In this document: one piece after another, positions 35,344-44,309 of the stretch
Layout: the number at the start of each line of letters is the position of its first letter
How positions within the stretch are numbered: position 1 is the first letter of the stretch
Assembly (NCBI GenBank): GCA_039185015.1
Contig: JBCDAU010000026.1
Location: forward strand, 1 to 64,000
Reading direction: 5' to 3'
From: JBCBSZ01 sp039185015
GTDB taxonomy: Bacteria; Actinomycetota; Acidimicrobiia; Acidimicrobiales; Poriferisodalaceae
Length of the DNA: 64,000 nt
Translations under genes and position numbers: made by a program
Notes under the pieces: generated by a model
What the model was told of the DNA's origin: nothing
The model's database searches: none
What the model saw: only the letters and a program-made list of their open reading frames with translations

Positions 35344-35832
35344 ATGGCCGACGATCCCGTCCTCGACCGACTCCTCGCCCTCGGCGGCGACCATGAGGTG
35401 GTCGACTGCGACCCGGCGCTCGCCGACACCGCCGAGTTCTGTGCGCACTACGGATACGAGCTGGCGGACTCGGCGAACGCGATCGTCGTCGTCGGCAAGA
35501 GCGACCCCCCGGTCCACGCCGCCTGCGTCGTCCTCGCGACGACTCGCCTCGACGTGAACGGCACCGTCCGAAAGCGGCTCGGCACACGGAAGGCATCGTT
35601 CGCTCCGGCCGAGGCCACCAAGGACCTGACCGGGATGGAGATCGGCGGGGTGACGCCCTTCGGCCTCCCCGACGACCTCCCGCTGTGGATCGACGCTGCC
35701 GTGATGGGGCGCGAGCGGGTGATCGTCGGAGGCGGCGGCCGGGACCGCAAGTTCCTCGTACCGCCGGCGTTGCTCGCGGAACTCTCCGGCGCTGAAGTCG
35801 TCGATGCCCTGGCGAAGCCCCCAGCCGTGTGA
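35344..35832 (+). CDS. YbaK/EbsC-type aminoacyl-tRNA deacylase
   Basis: A 162-residue single-domain protein of normal YbaK length. The family core is clear: NAIVVVGKSD, VRKRLGTRKASFAPAEATKDLTGMEIGGVTPFGLP and an Asp near the end of that block. These proteins hydrolyse mischarged tRNAs such as Cys- or Ala-tRNA(Pro). It starts with ATG at 35344, divergent from the tRNA-Leu genes. The conserved Lys in RKASF is present; I see no missing key residue. Confidence 0.9.
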   Translation: MADDPVLDRLLALGGDHEVVDCDPALADTAEFCAHYGYELADSANAIVVVGKSDPPVHAACVVLATTRLDVNGTVRKRLGTRKASFAPAEATKDLTGMEIGGVTPFGLPDDLPLWIDAAVMGRERVIVGGGGRDRKFLVPPALLAELSGAEVVDALAKPPAV

Positions 35833-35835
35833 GGC

Positions 35836-36708
35836 TCAGACCCCGCGGTGCTCGGTCGTCGCTCCCGGGGTGATGGTCAACAGCTCACCCGGCTCGTGGA
35901 CGACCGCTCGATGCCAGACGCCAGGTGGCACGACGATGCCCTGACGACCCCGCAGCTCCACGGTCTCCTGGCCGGTCGGCAGCTCGAGGATGAGGTCGAT
36001 CGACCCGTCGAGCAGGTAGAGCACGCGGCCGCCGGTGAGCAGGCGCTCCCAGTGCTCCCAGTCGGCCTCGACCGGGAACGACGAGACGAGTCGGCCCCGC
36101 TCGAGGTGCGGCCGCTCGCCGATCTTGGTCCAGAACTCGGGACCTCCCGGGAGCGCGGCGACGCCGGCGCCGAGACGGAGGTGCAAGTACGTGTCGGTCA
36201 GGTTGAACGGGTCGAGCTCCGATCGCGGGCCCTGCGGCGGGTCGGCGTGCTCGGCCGGCCACACCACGGCGAATCGCTCGAACGCGACCTCGACGTCCTC
36301 GGGGAGGTCGATGCCGGCGTGCTCGGCGACCCGGTCGAAGTACCGGCTGTGCTCGTGGAGCCAGTCCTCCCGGGTGCGATCCCCCTCGCCCTCGTCCCAG
36401 GCGAACGCCGGACGAACCGAGGACAGGGGGCCGATCCTGACCTCGGTCGTGCGGCAGATGCAGCGAGGCGTCCCGGCGCTGTCGAGCACGACGAAGTGGT
36501 CACCGGCCCGAGGCAGCGGTTCGCCGACGAGCTCGAACTCTCGCACCGCCGCTGCGGTTGCTCGCTTGGTTCCGTCGAGCACGAGGGCGAGCAGCTCGTC
36601 GACCAGTTGTGGGTGATCACCGAACGCCCCGACGGTGTAGTCGCCGCCCCGGCCCGTGGCCCCGGTGTAGGCCTCCCACATCTCGTCGGTCGCGAGGGTC
36701 TTGTCCAT
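35836..36708 (-). CDS. ASCH-cupin fusion protein
   Basis: A 290-residue protein with two domains. Residues about 10-150 match an ASCH domain: LALVLDGTKRATAAAVREFE, FVVLDSAGTPRCICRTTEVRIGPLSSV, and FAWDEGEGDRTREDWLHEH. ASCH domains bind RNA or nucleosides. Residues about 165-285 are a cupin (LLTGGRVLYLLDGSIDLILE, then GRQGIVVPPGVWHRAVVHEPGELLTITPG). The metal ligands of the cupin are only partly visible. Fusion of these two domains suggests a small-molecule role linked to nucleosides, but the substrate is unknown. Confidence 0.82.
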   Translation of the reverse strand: MDKTLATDEMWEAYTGATGRGGDYTVGAFGDHPQLVDELLALVLDGTKRATAAAVREFELVGEPLPRAGDHFVVLDSAGTPRCICRTTEVRIGPLSSVRPAFAWDEGEGDRTREDWLHEHSRYFDRVAEHAGIDLPEDVEVAFERFAVVWPAEHADPPQGPRSELDPFNLTDTYLHLRLGAGVAALPGGPEFWTKIGERPHLERGRLVSSFPVEADWEHWERLLTGGRVLYLLDGSIDLILELPTGQETVELRGRQGIVVPPGVWHRAVVHEPGELLTITPGATTEHRGV

Positions 36709-36822
36709 GGGCGTCGTGTTAGCACGACCGAGCCGGGCCCGATCATCGGCGGCTACGTTCAGCGCACGGGCAGCGACGGAGTCGGCGAGGGTCGTCGATC
36801 GGAGCTGTCACGAGGAGGGGAC

Positions 36823-37305
36823 ATGGCCGTCGAGCGCTTCCCGGTCGAGGCGTCGCACATCCTGATGTTCGCCCGGGCGATCGGTGATCCGAACCCGGTC
36901 TACGGCACGGGGGACGGCGCGGCGCCGCCGACCTTCGTGCAGGCGAGCGCGCAGTTCGATCCCGACTACCCGTTGCGGCCCAAGCCGGGCGAGACGTGGT
37001 TCGGGTCCGGCCGCGAGGCGACCGGAGTCCGGCGGGAGAAGAAGGACGGCGAGGGCAGCGGTGCGGCGGCCGGCGGGCTCCACGCCGAGCAGCACTACGA
37101 GTACCACCGGCATCCGAAGCCGGGGGACGTCCTGACTGCGACGGTGCTCCCGGGCGAGTCGTGGACCAAGGAGGGCCGTCGCGGCGGGCGGCTCCACTTC
37201 ACCGAGACCGTCACCGAGTACCGGGATCAGCACGGGGAGCTGGTCGTCACCGCGCGAGGTGTGGGCGTGCGGACGGAGCGGGTCATCGACCAGGAGGGTG
37301 AGTGA
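36823..37305 (+). CDS. FAS1-like dehydratase (MaoC-type, subunit A)
   Basis: A 160-residue protein from the ATG at 36823, with CGAGGAGGGG directly upstream. ILMFARAIGDPNPVYG near the N-terminus and HAEQHYEYHRHPKPGDVLTATV in the second half match the N-terminal half of MaoC-type dehydratases (HadA/HadC-like). Such a subunit lacks the catalytic His/Asp pair and works with a MaoC partner, here the next gene, which starts one base after this stop. The pair should dehydrate 3-hydroxyacyl thioesters in fatty-acid or related metabolism. Confidence 0.85.
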   Translation: MAVERFPVEASHILMFARAIGDPNPVYGTGDGAAPPTFVQASAQFDPDYPLRPKPGETWFGSGREATGVRREKKDGEGSGAAAGGLHAEQHYEYHRHPKPGDVLTATVLPGESWTKEGRRGGRLHFTETVTEYRDQHGELVVTARGVGVRTERVIDQEGE

Positions 37306-37306
37306 C

Positions 37307-37729
37307 ATGCCGTTGAGCGCAGCGCAGCTCGAGGTCGGCCAGACCTTCACCGAGGTGGTCGTCGACGACCTCACCCGGACCCAGATCGTGATGTACGCCG
37401 GCGCGTCCGGCGACTACAACCCGATCCACAGCGACGAGCCGTTCGCCAAGGAGATCGCCGGCTACCCCACCGTCTTCGCGCACGGGATGCTGACCATGGG
37501 ACTGACCGGTCGGCTGCTCACCGACGCCGTCGGCGACGAGCGACTCACCCGCTACGGCGTGCGCTTCCGGGCCCAGGTCTGGCCGGGCGACACGCTCACT
37601 GCCACGGCCGAGGTCACGGCGATCCGCGAGGAGGACGGGGTCGCCCTCGTCGACCTCGACGTCTCCACGGTCAACCAGGACGGCGTCGTCGTGGTGTCCG
37701 GCTCGGCGACGGCGCGCCTCGACCCCTGA
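37307..37729 (+). CDS. MaoC-type (R)-3-hydroxyacyl dehydratase, subunit B
   Basis: A 140-residue hot-dog-fold protein. The catalytic signature YAGASGDYNPIHSDEPFAK at about residues 32-50 has the Asp and His used for catalysis, followed by FAHGMLTMGL. It begins one base after the A subunit and is certainly co-transcribed. Together the pair resembles the HadAB dehydratase of actinobacterial fatty-acid elongation, though a separate degradative role cannot be excluded. Confidence 0.9.
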   Translation: MPLSAAQLEVGQTFTEVVVDDLTRTQIVMYAGASGDYNPIHSDEPFAKEIAGYPTVFAHGMLTMGLTGRLLTDAVGDERLTRYGVRFRAQVWPGDTLTATAEVTAIREEDGVALVDLDVSTVNQDGVVVVSGSATARLDP

Positions 37730-37768
37730 CCGGGCTGGAGGCGTGCCGTCCGTCCGTGGGGAGCGCGG

Positions 37769-38353
37769 TCAGACCAGGCGGGTCTGCGGGAGGGGCGCCA
37801 TGCCGTCGGCGGCGAGCTCGACGACCGCCGGCACCGGGTCGGGGTCGGCGAAGGTCACGTCGTCGTTGATGTCCGTGGGCCGACCGGTCGGATCGACCAC
37901 CCAGTACGACGCCTCCAGCGCGATGCCGTTGTTGTCGGTGAAGTAGACGGACTTCATGATCCCGTGGTCGACCACCTCGGTGACCTCGGAACCGGCAGCG
38001 AGCAGGCGCTTCCGCAGTTGCTCGAGCGCGGCCTCGTCCGGGAGGTTGAACGACAGGTGGTCGAGCTGGATCGCCCGGTCGAGGGGGCTGCCCGCGCCCT
38101 TCGAGAAGGTCTCGGCGCCGTCGACCTCGAAGAACGCGACCGTGTTCCCGGGAGAGATCTCGAAGAAGTAGTGCCGCATGGGCCCGGCCATGAGGGTCGT
38201 CACCAGCCGCATGCCCAACACACCGGCGTAGAACCGCGTCGTGGCGTCCATGTCGGGGGTGACCAGCGCGAGGTGATTGACCCCACGCCAGGCGGGCGCG
38301 TCGGGCAGGTCTCGGTCGGTCGTCACGGGAGCTCCCGGGTCTCGTCCTGCCAT
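37769..38353 (-). CDS. VOC-family (glyoxalase/dioxygenase) protein
   Basis: A 194-residue protein from the ATG at 38353. The first strand HLALVTPDMDATTRFYAGVLGMRLV is the vicinal-oxygen-chelate opening with its metal-binding His; the second half gives LDHLSFNLPDEAALEQL and KSVYFTDNNGIALEASYW, with the second His and Glu. Metal ligands are present, so it is likely an active glyoxalase, dioxygenase or isomerase. It lies 23 bases downstream of the FAH gene on the same strand, suggesting a shared catabolic operon. Confidence 0.85.
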   Translation of the reverse strand: MAGRDPGAPVTTDRDLPDAPAWRGVNHLALVTPDMDATTRFYAGVLGMRLVTTLMAGPMRHYFFEISPGNTVAFFEVDGAETFSKGAGSPLDRAIQLDHLSFNLPDEAALEQLRKRLLAAGSEVTEVVDHGIMKSVYFTDNNGIALEASYWVVDPTGRPTDINDDVTFADPDPVPAVVELAADGMAPLPQTRLV

Positions 38354-38376
38354 GAACGGTACCGCTGCGTCGGGGG

Positions 38377-39225
38377 TCAGCTCTCCGCGATGACCGGGTT
38401 CCGGAGCGTCCCGACTCCCGACACCTCGACCTCCACGGTCATCCCGGCACGGAGGAGGAGCTGGGGGTCGCGGGCGATGCCGACCCCGCCGGGAGTGCCG
38501 GTCGCGATCACGTCCCCGGGTTCGAGGGTGGTGAAGGTCGAGCAGTAGGCGATCAGATCGGGGATCGAGGTGATCAGCTCGGCGAGCGGCGCGTGTTGGA
38601 CCTGTTCGCCGTCGACCCGGGTCGTGACCGTCACGGCGTCGAGGTCCTCGATCTCGTCGAGCGTGGTCATCCACGGCCCGAACGAGCCCGAGTCGTCGAA
38701 GTTCTTGCCCGGCGTGAACTGACTCGTGTGACGTTGGAACTCGCGGACGCTGCCGTCCATGAACGGCGTCAGCCCGATGACGTGTTCCATGGCGTCGTCG
38801 GCCCGGATGTGTCGGCCGGGCCGGCCGATCACGACGCCGACCTCACCCTCGTAGTCGAAGGTGTCGCTGGCGCTCGGCGCCACGAGGGCCTGGAGGTGCC
38901 CGACGTGTGAGGACGGGAAGCGCGTGAAGATCGTCGGGTGCCCGGCGGCTGATGCGATCGACGCGGACTCCTCGACGTGGAGGCGGTAGTTGAGTCCGAC
39001 GCACAGGATCTTCGGGGGCCTCGGGATGGTCGGCCGCCACACCACCTCGTCGATCGGGAGCGACGGTGCGGCGAGCGCTGTGCTGACGGCATCGTCCAGC
39101 AGGTCGCCCGAGAGGGCGGCACCCAGATCCGGGACGATGTCGGTCGGCCGAACCGTCGTGCCTGCTGCATCGACCACGACGACACAGGGCACGCCGTCGA
39201 CGACGGCGGAGCCGATCCGGGTCAC
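38377..39225 (-). CDS. Fumarylacetoacetate hydrolase-family protein
   Basis: A 282-residue protein from a GTG start at 39225; the frame upstream is non-coding in character. Signature segments ILCVGLNYRLHVEES, DFTYEGEV-like (DTFDYEGEVGVVIGR) with the metal-binding Glu residues, and GDVIATGTPGGVG are typical of the FAH superfamily, which cleaves C-C bonds in aromatic or sugar-acid catabolism. It also has the GKNFDDSGSFGPW block. With the VOC gene just downstream it may form part of an aromatic degradation route. Confidence 0.9.
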   Translation of the reverse strand: MTRIGSAVVDGVPCVVVVDAAGTTVRPTDIVPDLGAALSGDLLDDAVSTALAAPSLPIDEVVWRPTIPRPPKILCVGLNYRLHVEESASIASAAGHPTIFTRFPSSHVGHLQALVAPSASDTFDYEGEVGVVIGRPGRHIRADDAMEHVIGLTPFMDGSVREFQRHTSQFTPGKNFDDSGSFGPWMTTLDEIEDLDAVTVTTRVDGEQVQHAPLAELITSIPDLIAYCSTFTTLEPGDVIATGTPGGVGIARDPQLLLRAGMTVEVEVSGVGTLRNPVIAES

Positions 39226-39370
39226 GGCGTGGTCGCGGTGTCGTGCGTCGAAGGATCGGTGGTCGGCGTCATCGTGATCAGGCCTCCTCGAGGACGGTCC
39301 TCGCTGCGATCCTCGCACCGCTCGATCGGCGTTTCCTACATTCCCTCGAGAACGGACCGATCGGGATCCC

Positions 39371-40786
39371 GTGGACGGGTGGGTGACGAGTGGCCACGGC
39401 GGTGGCGACTTCGGCGGGCTCGGGCTCGAACGCGCCCCGCTCGCCACGCTCCTCGTCCGAGACGGTGTGATCGTGGCCGCCAACGCGGCGTCGTCGTCGC
39501 TGCTCGGGGTACCCGCTGGTCAGCTCCTCGGCGGGCGTCTGCTCGATCTCGTCGCCCACGACGCCGACGGGGAGTCGGCAGCCGGGTTCTTCGGCAGCGG
39601 GCCCGACGAGCTCGGGCCACCGCGTCGTGCGACGCTCCCGATCCGCGTCGCCGACGACCATCGGGCGATGCAGGTGAGCGTCGCGGTCGAGGACCCGTCG
39701 ACGCTGGTCGTCCAACTGGTCGACGGGGAGGACCCCCTCGCTGCCGAGTTGCGAGCGGAGCGAGCGTTCCGGGTCGCCCTGATCGAGCTCCAGCAGCTCG
39801 CAGACGACGCCGTCGACGACGACCTCTTCTACTCGACGCTGATCGACCGGGCCGTCACGGTCGTACCCGGAGCACAGGGCGGCTCGATCCTCCTGGGTCG
39901 CCATGACCCGTGGCGGTACGAGTTCGCCGCCTGTGTCGGCTTCGACCTCGAACGGATCCGCCGCTACCCCATCTTCGGTGACGAGCTCTTCCGCGACGAG
40001 GTCGACACCGCCGCTCGAGTGGTCACCGAGCACCTCCCGCCCGAGGGGCTGGACGCGGACCGCCTGCAGTGGTGGAAGGACTGTCGGATGGATGAGCTCC
40101 GAGCGACCGTCTGCAGTCCGGTGCACCTCGACGGCACACCGGTCGCACTCATCGGACTCGACAACTTCGAGACGCCGGACGCGTTCGGAACGACGAGCAT
40201 CGAGATGACCACGGCGCTCGGCCACCTCATCACCGACCTCCTCAGGCGTCGGGGGCTGGAAGCCGAGTTGCGCTCGGAACGAGCTGCATATCGCCATCAG
40301 GCGCTGCACGACGAACTGACCGGTCTGGCGAACCGTCGCCAGCTCGAGGACCGGCTCGCACGTCTCGCCACGCCGCAGCCCCGCAGCCGCTCGGCCGTCC
40401 TGTTCGTGGACGTGGACGACTTCAAGCTCATCAACGATCTCCACGGCCACGAAGGCGGCGACGACGTGCTGGTCGAGATCGGTCGGCGCCTGACCGGGGC
40501 GGTGCGCAGCTCCGACCTCGTCGCCCGCTGGGGTGGCGACGAGTTCGTGGTCGTCACCTTCGGCGACGACGAGCTGCGGACCGGGACGCTGGCCGAACGC
40601 ATCGTCGAGCGGTGTTCCCGACCGATCTCGCTCCGGTCCGGTGCCGAGGTCCGCGCCGGCGTGACGGTCGGAGTCGCGTGGTCCGACGGGCCACACGACG
40701 GAGCGAACCTGCTCCGTGTCGCCGACCGTGCGCTCTACCGGGCGAAGGCCGACGGCAAGGGTCGCTCCGACATGGTCGCGATCTGA
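39371..40786 (+). CDS. PAS-GAF diguanylate cyclase (GGDEF)
   Basis: A 471-residue cytosolic protein from a GTG start. A PAS-like domain (FGGLGLERAPLATLLVRDGVIVAANAASSSLLGV) covers residues about 12-125. A GAF-like domain covers about 130-300 (YSTLIDRAVTVVPGAQGGSILL). A GGDEF domain covers about 305-470. WGGDEF is intact and the inhibitory RxxD site (RSSD) lies five residues before it. It should make cyclic di-GMP under product inhibition. A paralogue follows 28 bases later. Confidence 0.9.
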   Translation: MDGWVTSGHGGGDFGGLGLERAPLATLLVRDGVIVAANAASSSLLGVPAGQLLGGRLLDLVAHDADGESAAGFFGSGPDELGPPRRATLPIRVADDHRAMQVSVAVEDPSTLVVQLVDGEDPLAAELRAERAFRVALIELQQLADDAVDDDLFYSTLIDRAVTVVPGAQGGSILLGRHDPWRYEFAACVGFDLERIRRYPIFGDELFRDEVDTAARVVTEHLPPEGLDADRLQWWKDCRMDELRATVCSPVHLDGTPVALIGLDNFETPDAFGTTSIEMTTALGHLITDLLRRRGLEAELRSERAAYRHQALHDELTGLANRRQLEDRLARLATPQPRSRSAVLFVDVDDFKLINDLHGHEGGDDVLVEIGRRLTGAVRSSDLVARWGGDEFVVVTFGDDELRTGTLAERIVERCSRPISLRSGAEVRAGVTVGVAWSDGPHDGANLLRVADRALYRAKADGKGRSDMVAI

Positions 40787-40813
40787 CGAGGTTCGCACGG
40801 TCGGGTCGGTGGA

Positions 40814-42268
40814 ATGGGTCACATCCGCGTCCGGCCGACCGATCGGATGCGTGTGGGTGGTGTGTCCGACGTCAGCGTCCACGGTGGCGGATTCGGTGAC
40901 CTGGTGTTCGAGCGCGCGCCGATCGCGACGATCCTGGTCGATGCCGGTCGCATCGTCGCGGCGAACGAGGCGGCCCGCACCCTGCTCGGCGTGCCCGCCG
41001 AGGGACTCCTGGATCGCCGCCTCCTCGACTTCATCGGGGAGCCGGACCGGAGCTCGGTCCGGTCGCGCCTCCGGGAGCTCGAAGCCGGCCAGGTCCGTCC
41101 CGACCGTCTGGCTGTCGAGCTGCGGGTCGACCATGCGGTCCGACCGGTCGATCTGCACCTCGCCGCCCACGACAGCGGTGTCGTCCTCGCCCAGCTCGTC
41201 ACCCACGTCGCGACGGCGGCGGCCGAGCTCAGAGCCGAGCGCGCCTTCCGCTCGACGATGCTCGAGCTGCAACTGCTCGTGCACGACTCGGTCGACGATC
41301 GCGAGTTCTACGCGACGCTGATCCAGCGGGCGGTGGAGGTCATCCCGGGCGCCCAGTTCGGGTCGATCCTGGTGCGGCAGCCGGGGACCTGGCGCTACGA
41401 GTTCGAGGCTGCCGTCGGCTTCGATCTCGACGGACTCCGTCGCTTTCCGATCCTCGGCGAGGAGCTGTTCCGCGACGACGAGGACACCAGGGCTCGTGTC
41501 GTCACCGAGTACCCGCCGCCCGAGAACGCCGCCCCGGAACGGGTGCGGTGGTGGCTCGAGGACCTCCGGCTCGGCGAGTTGCGGGCCTCGGTGACGGCAC
41601 CGGTCCATCTCGATGGCGAGCCGGTCGCCATCTTCAGCGTCGACAACCTCGACGACCCGGACGCCTTCGGCCCGACGAGCGTCGAGATGGCGACCGTGCT
41701 GGGACGCCTGATCACGGACCTGCTCCGTCGACGTGGCCTGGAAGCGGAGCTCCGCGCCGAGCGGGCCGCGTACCGGCACCAGGCGATGCACGACGGACTG
41801 ACGGGACTCGCCAACCGCCGACACTTCGAGCAGCGGCTGGCCGAGGTGCTGGCGCTGTCCGATCCCAGCGGCATCGGCGTCTTCTTCGTCGACGTCGACG
41901 ACTTCAAGCGCATCAACGACGAGCACGGCCACGACGGCGGCGACGAGGTGCTGATGGAGCTCGGACGTCGGCTCACCGGCACGGTGCGCAGCTCGGACCT
42001 GGTCGCACGCTGGGGTGGCGACGAGTTCGTCATCTTGACCTTCGGCATCGAGGAGTCCCAGGCCGATGCGCTCGCCGAACGGCTCGTCCGCCGGTGCGCG
42101 GAGCCGGTACCCCTCACCGACGGGACCGTCGTGCGAACCGGTGTCACGGCTGGCATCGCCTGGTCGGCGTCGCCGACCGTCAGCGACGACCTGCTCCTGA
42201 TCGCCGATGGCGCGCTCTTCCGGGCGAAGGCCGAGGGCAAGGGCTGCCACGATCTCGTGGCCCTGTGA
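40814..42268 (+). CDS. PAS-GAF diguanylate cyclase, tandem paralogue
   Basis: A 484-residue protein with the same PAS, GAF and GGDEF order as its neighbour, and many shared segments (LITDLLRRRGLEAELR, then GLTGLANRR). WGGDEF and the RSSD inhibitory site are both intact. The sensory halves have diverged more than the catalytic half, suggesting different input signals. The gene starts 28 bases after the first cyclase and is probably co-transcribed. No EAL phosphodiesterase is nearby. Confidence 0.9.
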   Translation: MGHIRVRPTDRMRVGGVSDVSVHGGGFGDLVFERAPIATILVDAGRIVAANEAARTLLGVPAEGLLDRRLLDFIGEPDRSSVRSRLRELEAGQVRPDRLAVELRVDHAVRPVDLHLAAHDSGVVLAQLVTHVATAAAELRAERAFRSTMLELQLLVHDSVDDREFYATLIQRAVEVIPGAQFGSILVRQPGTWRYEFEAAVGFDLDGLRRFPILGEELFRDDEDTRARVVTEYPPPENAAPERVRWWLEDLRLGELRASVTAPVHLDGEPVAIFSVDNLDDPDAFGPTSVEMATVLGRLITDLLRRRGLEAELRAERAAYRHQAMHDGLTGLANRRHFEQRLAEVLALSDPSGIGVFFVDVDDFKRINDEHGHDGGDEVLMELGRRLTGTVRSSDLVARWGGDEFVILTFGIEESQADALAERLVRRCAEPVPLTDGTVVRTGVTAGIAWSASPTVSDDLLLIADGALFRAKAEGKGCHDLVAL

Positions 42269-42286
42269 GCTCCGCCGGGGCCGGCG

Positions 42287-43834
42287 TCAGCTCTGGTCGC
42301 GCAACAGCCGGCGGAGGATCTTGCCCGACGGTGACTTCGGGATCTCGTCGACGAACTCGACGATGCGCACCTGCTTGTACGAGGCCAGGTGCTCGGCCAC
42401 GTGGGCTTGGAGGTCCTCGGCGCTGGCCTCGGCCCCGGGCTTGAGCACCGCGAACGCCTTGGGCAGCTCGCCGGCCTCGACGTCGGGGATGCCGATGACG
42501 GCGACGTCGGCGACGGCCGGATGGGTGAGCAGCAGCGCCTCGAGCTCGGCCGGCGGCACCTGGAAGCCCTTGTACTTGATGAGCTCCTTGACCCGATCGA
42601 CGATGTAGAAGTGGCCGTCGGCGTCGACCTTGGCCACGTCCCCGGTGTGGAGCCAGCCGTCGTCGTCGATGGTCGCTGCCGTGGCCTCGGCGTTGTTGAG
42701 GTAGCCCTTCATGACCTGCGGACCGCGGATCCAGAGCTCGCCCTCCTCGCCGTCGGCCGCGTCCTCTCCGGTGTCGGGGTCGATGATGCGGCACTCGGTG
42801 TTGGCGACCGTGACGCCGACCGAGCCGGGCCGATAGCCGGACTCGAGCGCGGCATGGGACACCGGGCTCAGCTCGGTCATGCCGTACCCCTGGACGACGT
42901 CGCATCCGATCCGCTCGGCGGCCTCGGCCGCCAGCTCGGCGCCGAGGGGGGCGGCGCCGCTGAAGACCTGCTTGACCGACGACAGGTCGTAGTCGTCGAC
43001 CATCGGCTGCTTGGCGAGGGCCAGCACGATCGGCGGCACGGCGAAGAAGCGGGTGACCCCCCAGCGCTGGCACAGGTCGAGCGCGACCGGCAGGTCGAAG
43101 CGGGGCATCGTGACCACGGTGGCGCCCTGGCTCAGCAGGAAGTTCATCAGCACCTGCATGCCGTAGATGTGGAAGAAGGGCAGAACCGCGAACCCGACCT
43201 CGTGGTCGTCGTACGACATCGTGCCCTCGGTCTGGAGGATGTTGGCCACCAGGTTGCGGTGGGTCAGCATCACGCCCTTGGGCAGACCCGTGGTGCCGGA
43301 GGAGTAGGGGAGCACGACGATGTGCTCGGCCGTGTCGACCGGGACCTGCTCGATCGGGTCGCCGAGCAACTCGAGCACCGACGGAGCGCCCTCGGCCTCG
43401 CCGATCACGAACACGTCCTCGATGCCGACGGCGTCGGCGGCCGCCTTGGCGGTCTCGAGGAACATCGGGATGGTCACGAGCATCGACGCGCCGGCGTCGC
43501 GGAGCTGGAACTCGACCTCTTCCGCGCCGTAGGTGGGGTTGATCGTGGTGACGGTGCCGCCGGCCACCGCGACGCCGTGGAAGACCAGCGCGTACTCGGG
43601 CACGTTCGGGGCCATGAGCCCGACGACGGAACCGGGACCGATGCCGCGGGCGGCGAGGCCGCCGGCCGCGCTGTGGATGAGGTCGCGGAGCTGCGCGTAC
43701 GTGTACGAGCGATCGGCCGGTCCGTCGACCAACGCCACACGGTCCGGCACCTCGTCGACCCGGCGCAGGATCAACTCGGTGATCGTGATGTCCGGGATCT
43801 CGACCTCGGGGAGCGAGCTGAGGTGAACGGTCAC
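42287..43834 (-). CDS. AMP-dependent acyl-CoA ligase, 4-coumarate-CoA ligase-like
   Basis: A 515-residue adenylating enzyme. The P-loop-like motif YSSGTTGLPKGVMLTH, the aromatic/GYGMTE motif (QGYGMTELSPV), the GWLHTGD block, and the C-terminal catalytic lysine in PKSPSGKILRR are all present. It activates a carboxylic acid (fatty or aryl acid) to the acyl-CoA. The substrate cannot be settled by eye; the layout is closest to 4CL-type ligases. It converges on the diguanylate cyclase pair, with only 18 bases between the ends. Confidence 0.92.
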   Translation of the reverse strand: MTVHLSSLPEVEIPDITITELILRRVDEVPDRVALVDGPADRSYTYAQLRDLIHSAAGGLAARGIGPGSVVGLMAPNVPEYALVFHGVAVAGGTVTTINPTYGAEEVEFQLRDAGASMLVTIPMFLETAKAAADAVGIEDVFVIGEAEGAPSVLELLGDPIEQVPVDTAEHIVVLPYSSGTTGLPKGVMLTHRNLVANILQTEGTMSYDDHEVGFAVLPFFHIYGMQVLMNFLLSQGATVVTMPRFDLPVALDLCQRWGVTRFFAVPPIVLALAKQPMVDDYDLSSVKQVFSGAAPLGAELAAEAAERIGCDVVQGYGMTELSPVSHAALESGYRPGSVGVTVANTECRIIDPDTGEDAADGEEGELWIRGPQVMKGYLNNAEATAATIDDDGWLHTGDVAKVDADGHFYIVDRVKELIKYKGFQVPPAELEALLLTHPAVADVAVIGIPDVEAGELPKAFAVLKPGAEASAEDLQAHVAEHLASYKQVRIVEFVDEIPKSPSGKILRRLLRDQS

Positions 43835-43918
43835 GGTTGCCTCCGGTGCCGGCGGGTCACGAGTGCGGGTCGTGATGGTACCGGCGTCGGTCGGCTCCCG
43901 GACCAGCCGTGGAGTGGC

Positions 43919-44245
43919 TCAGGCGGCTTCGGCGCCGACCGTCGGCGAGACGGTGAGCCAGAGCTCGTCGCGCACCGTCGACGCCGCCGCGGCATCGAGC
44001 CGGTTGGTGACCACGACGCCCTCGATCATGTCGGCGAGCACGGCGGCGAACGGGCGGCCGCGGACCCGGACCGCGACCACGACGTCTCCGCGACGACGGC
44101 GGACCGAACGGTCGACCTGGGAGTCGGCCGGCGGGCTGCGGAACGAGGGGGCGTGGAGCCCGAGCGCGCGCGTCGCGTCGCTCAGGCGACGTGCGGCGTC
44201 GGCGAACCGCAGCGACGGTGCTCGTTCGAGCGGGGTGGGCTCCAT
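43919..44245 (-). CDS. Hypothetical protein, divergent from yqgE
   Basis: A 108-residue protein from the ATG at 44245. A basic, Ser/Arg-rich N-terminal half precedes a compact alpha/beta part (GDVVVAVRVRGRPFAAVLADMIEGVVV). No membrane segment. It is divergent from the YqgE gene, 64 bases away, so both share a short promoter region. I do not recognise the family. Confidence 0.6.
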   Translation of the reverse strand: MEPTPLERAPSLRFADAARRLSDATRALGLHAPSFRSPPADSQVDRSVRRRRGDVVVAVRVRGRPFAAVLADMIEGVVVTNRLDAAAASTVRDELWLTVSPTVGAEAA

Positions 44246-44309
44246 CGGTGTCCATGATGACGACGGGGTGTGTCGGCATCGGAGACCGTTCCGGTGCGAC
44301 ACTCGACCC

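Noticed and set aside
39278..42250. 990-codon minus-strand open frame opposite the two GGDEF genes
   Set aside because: It spans two real genes and their gap, with no motif; an antisense artefact of high GC.
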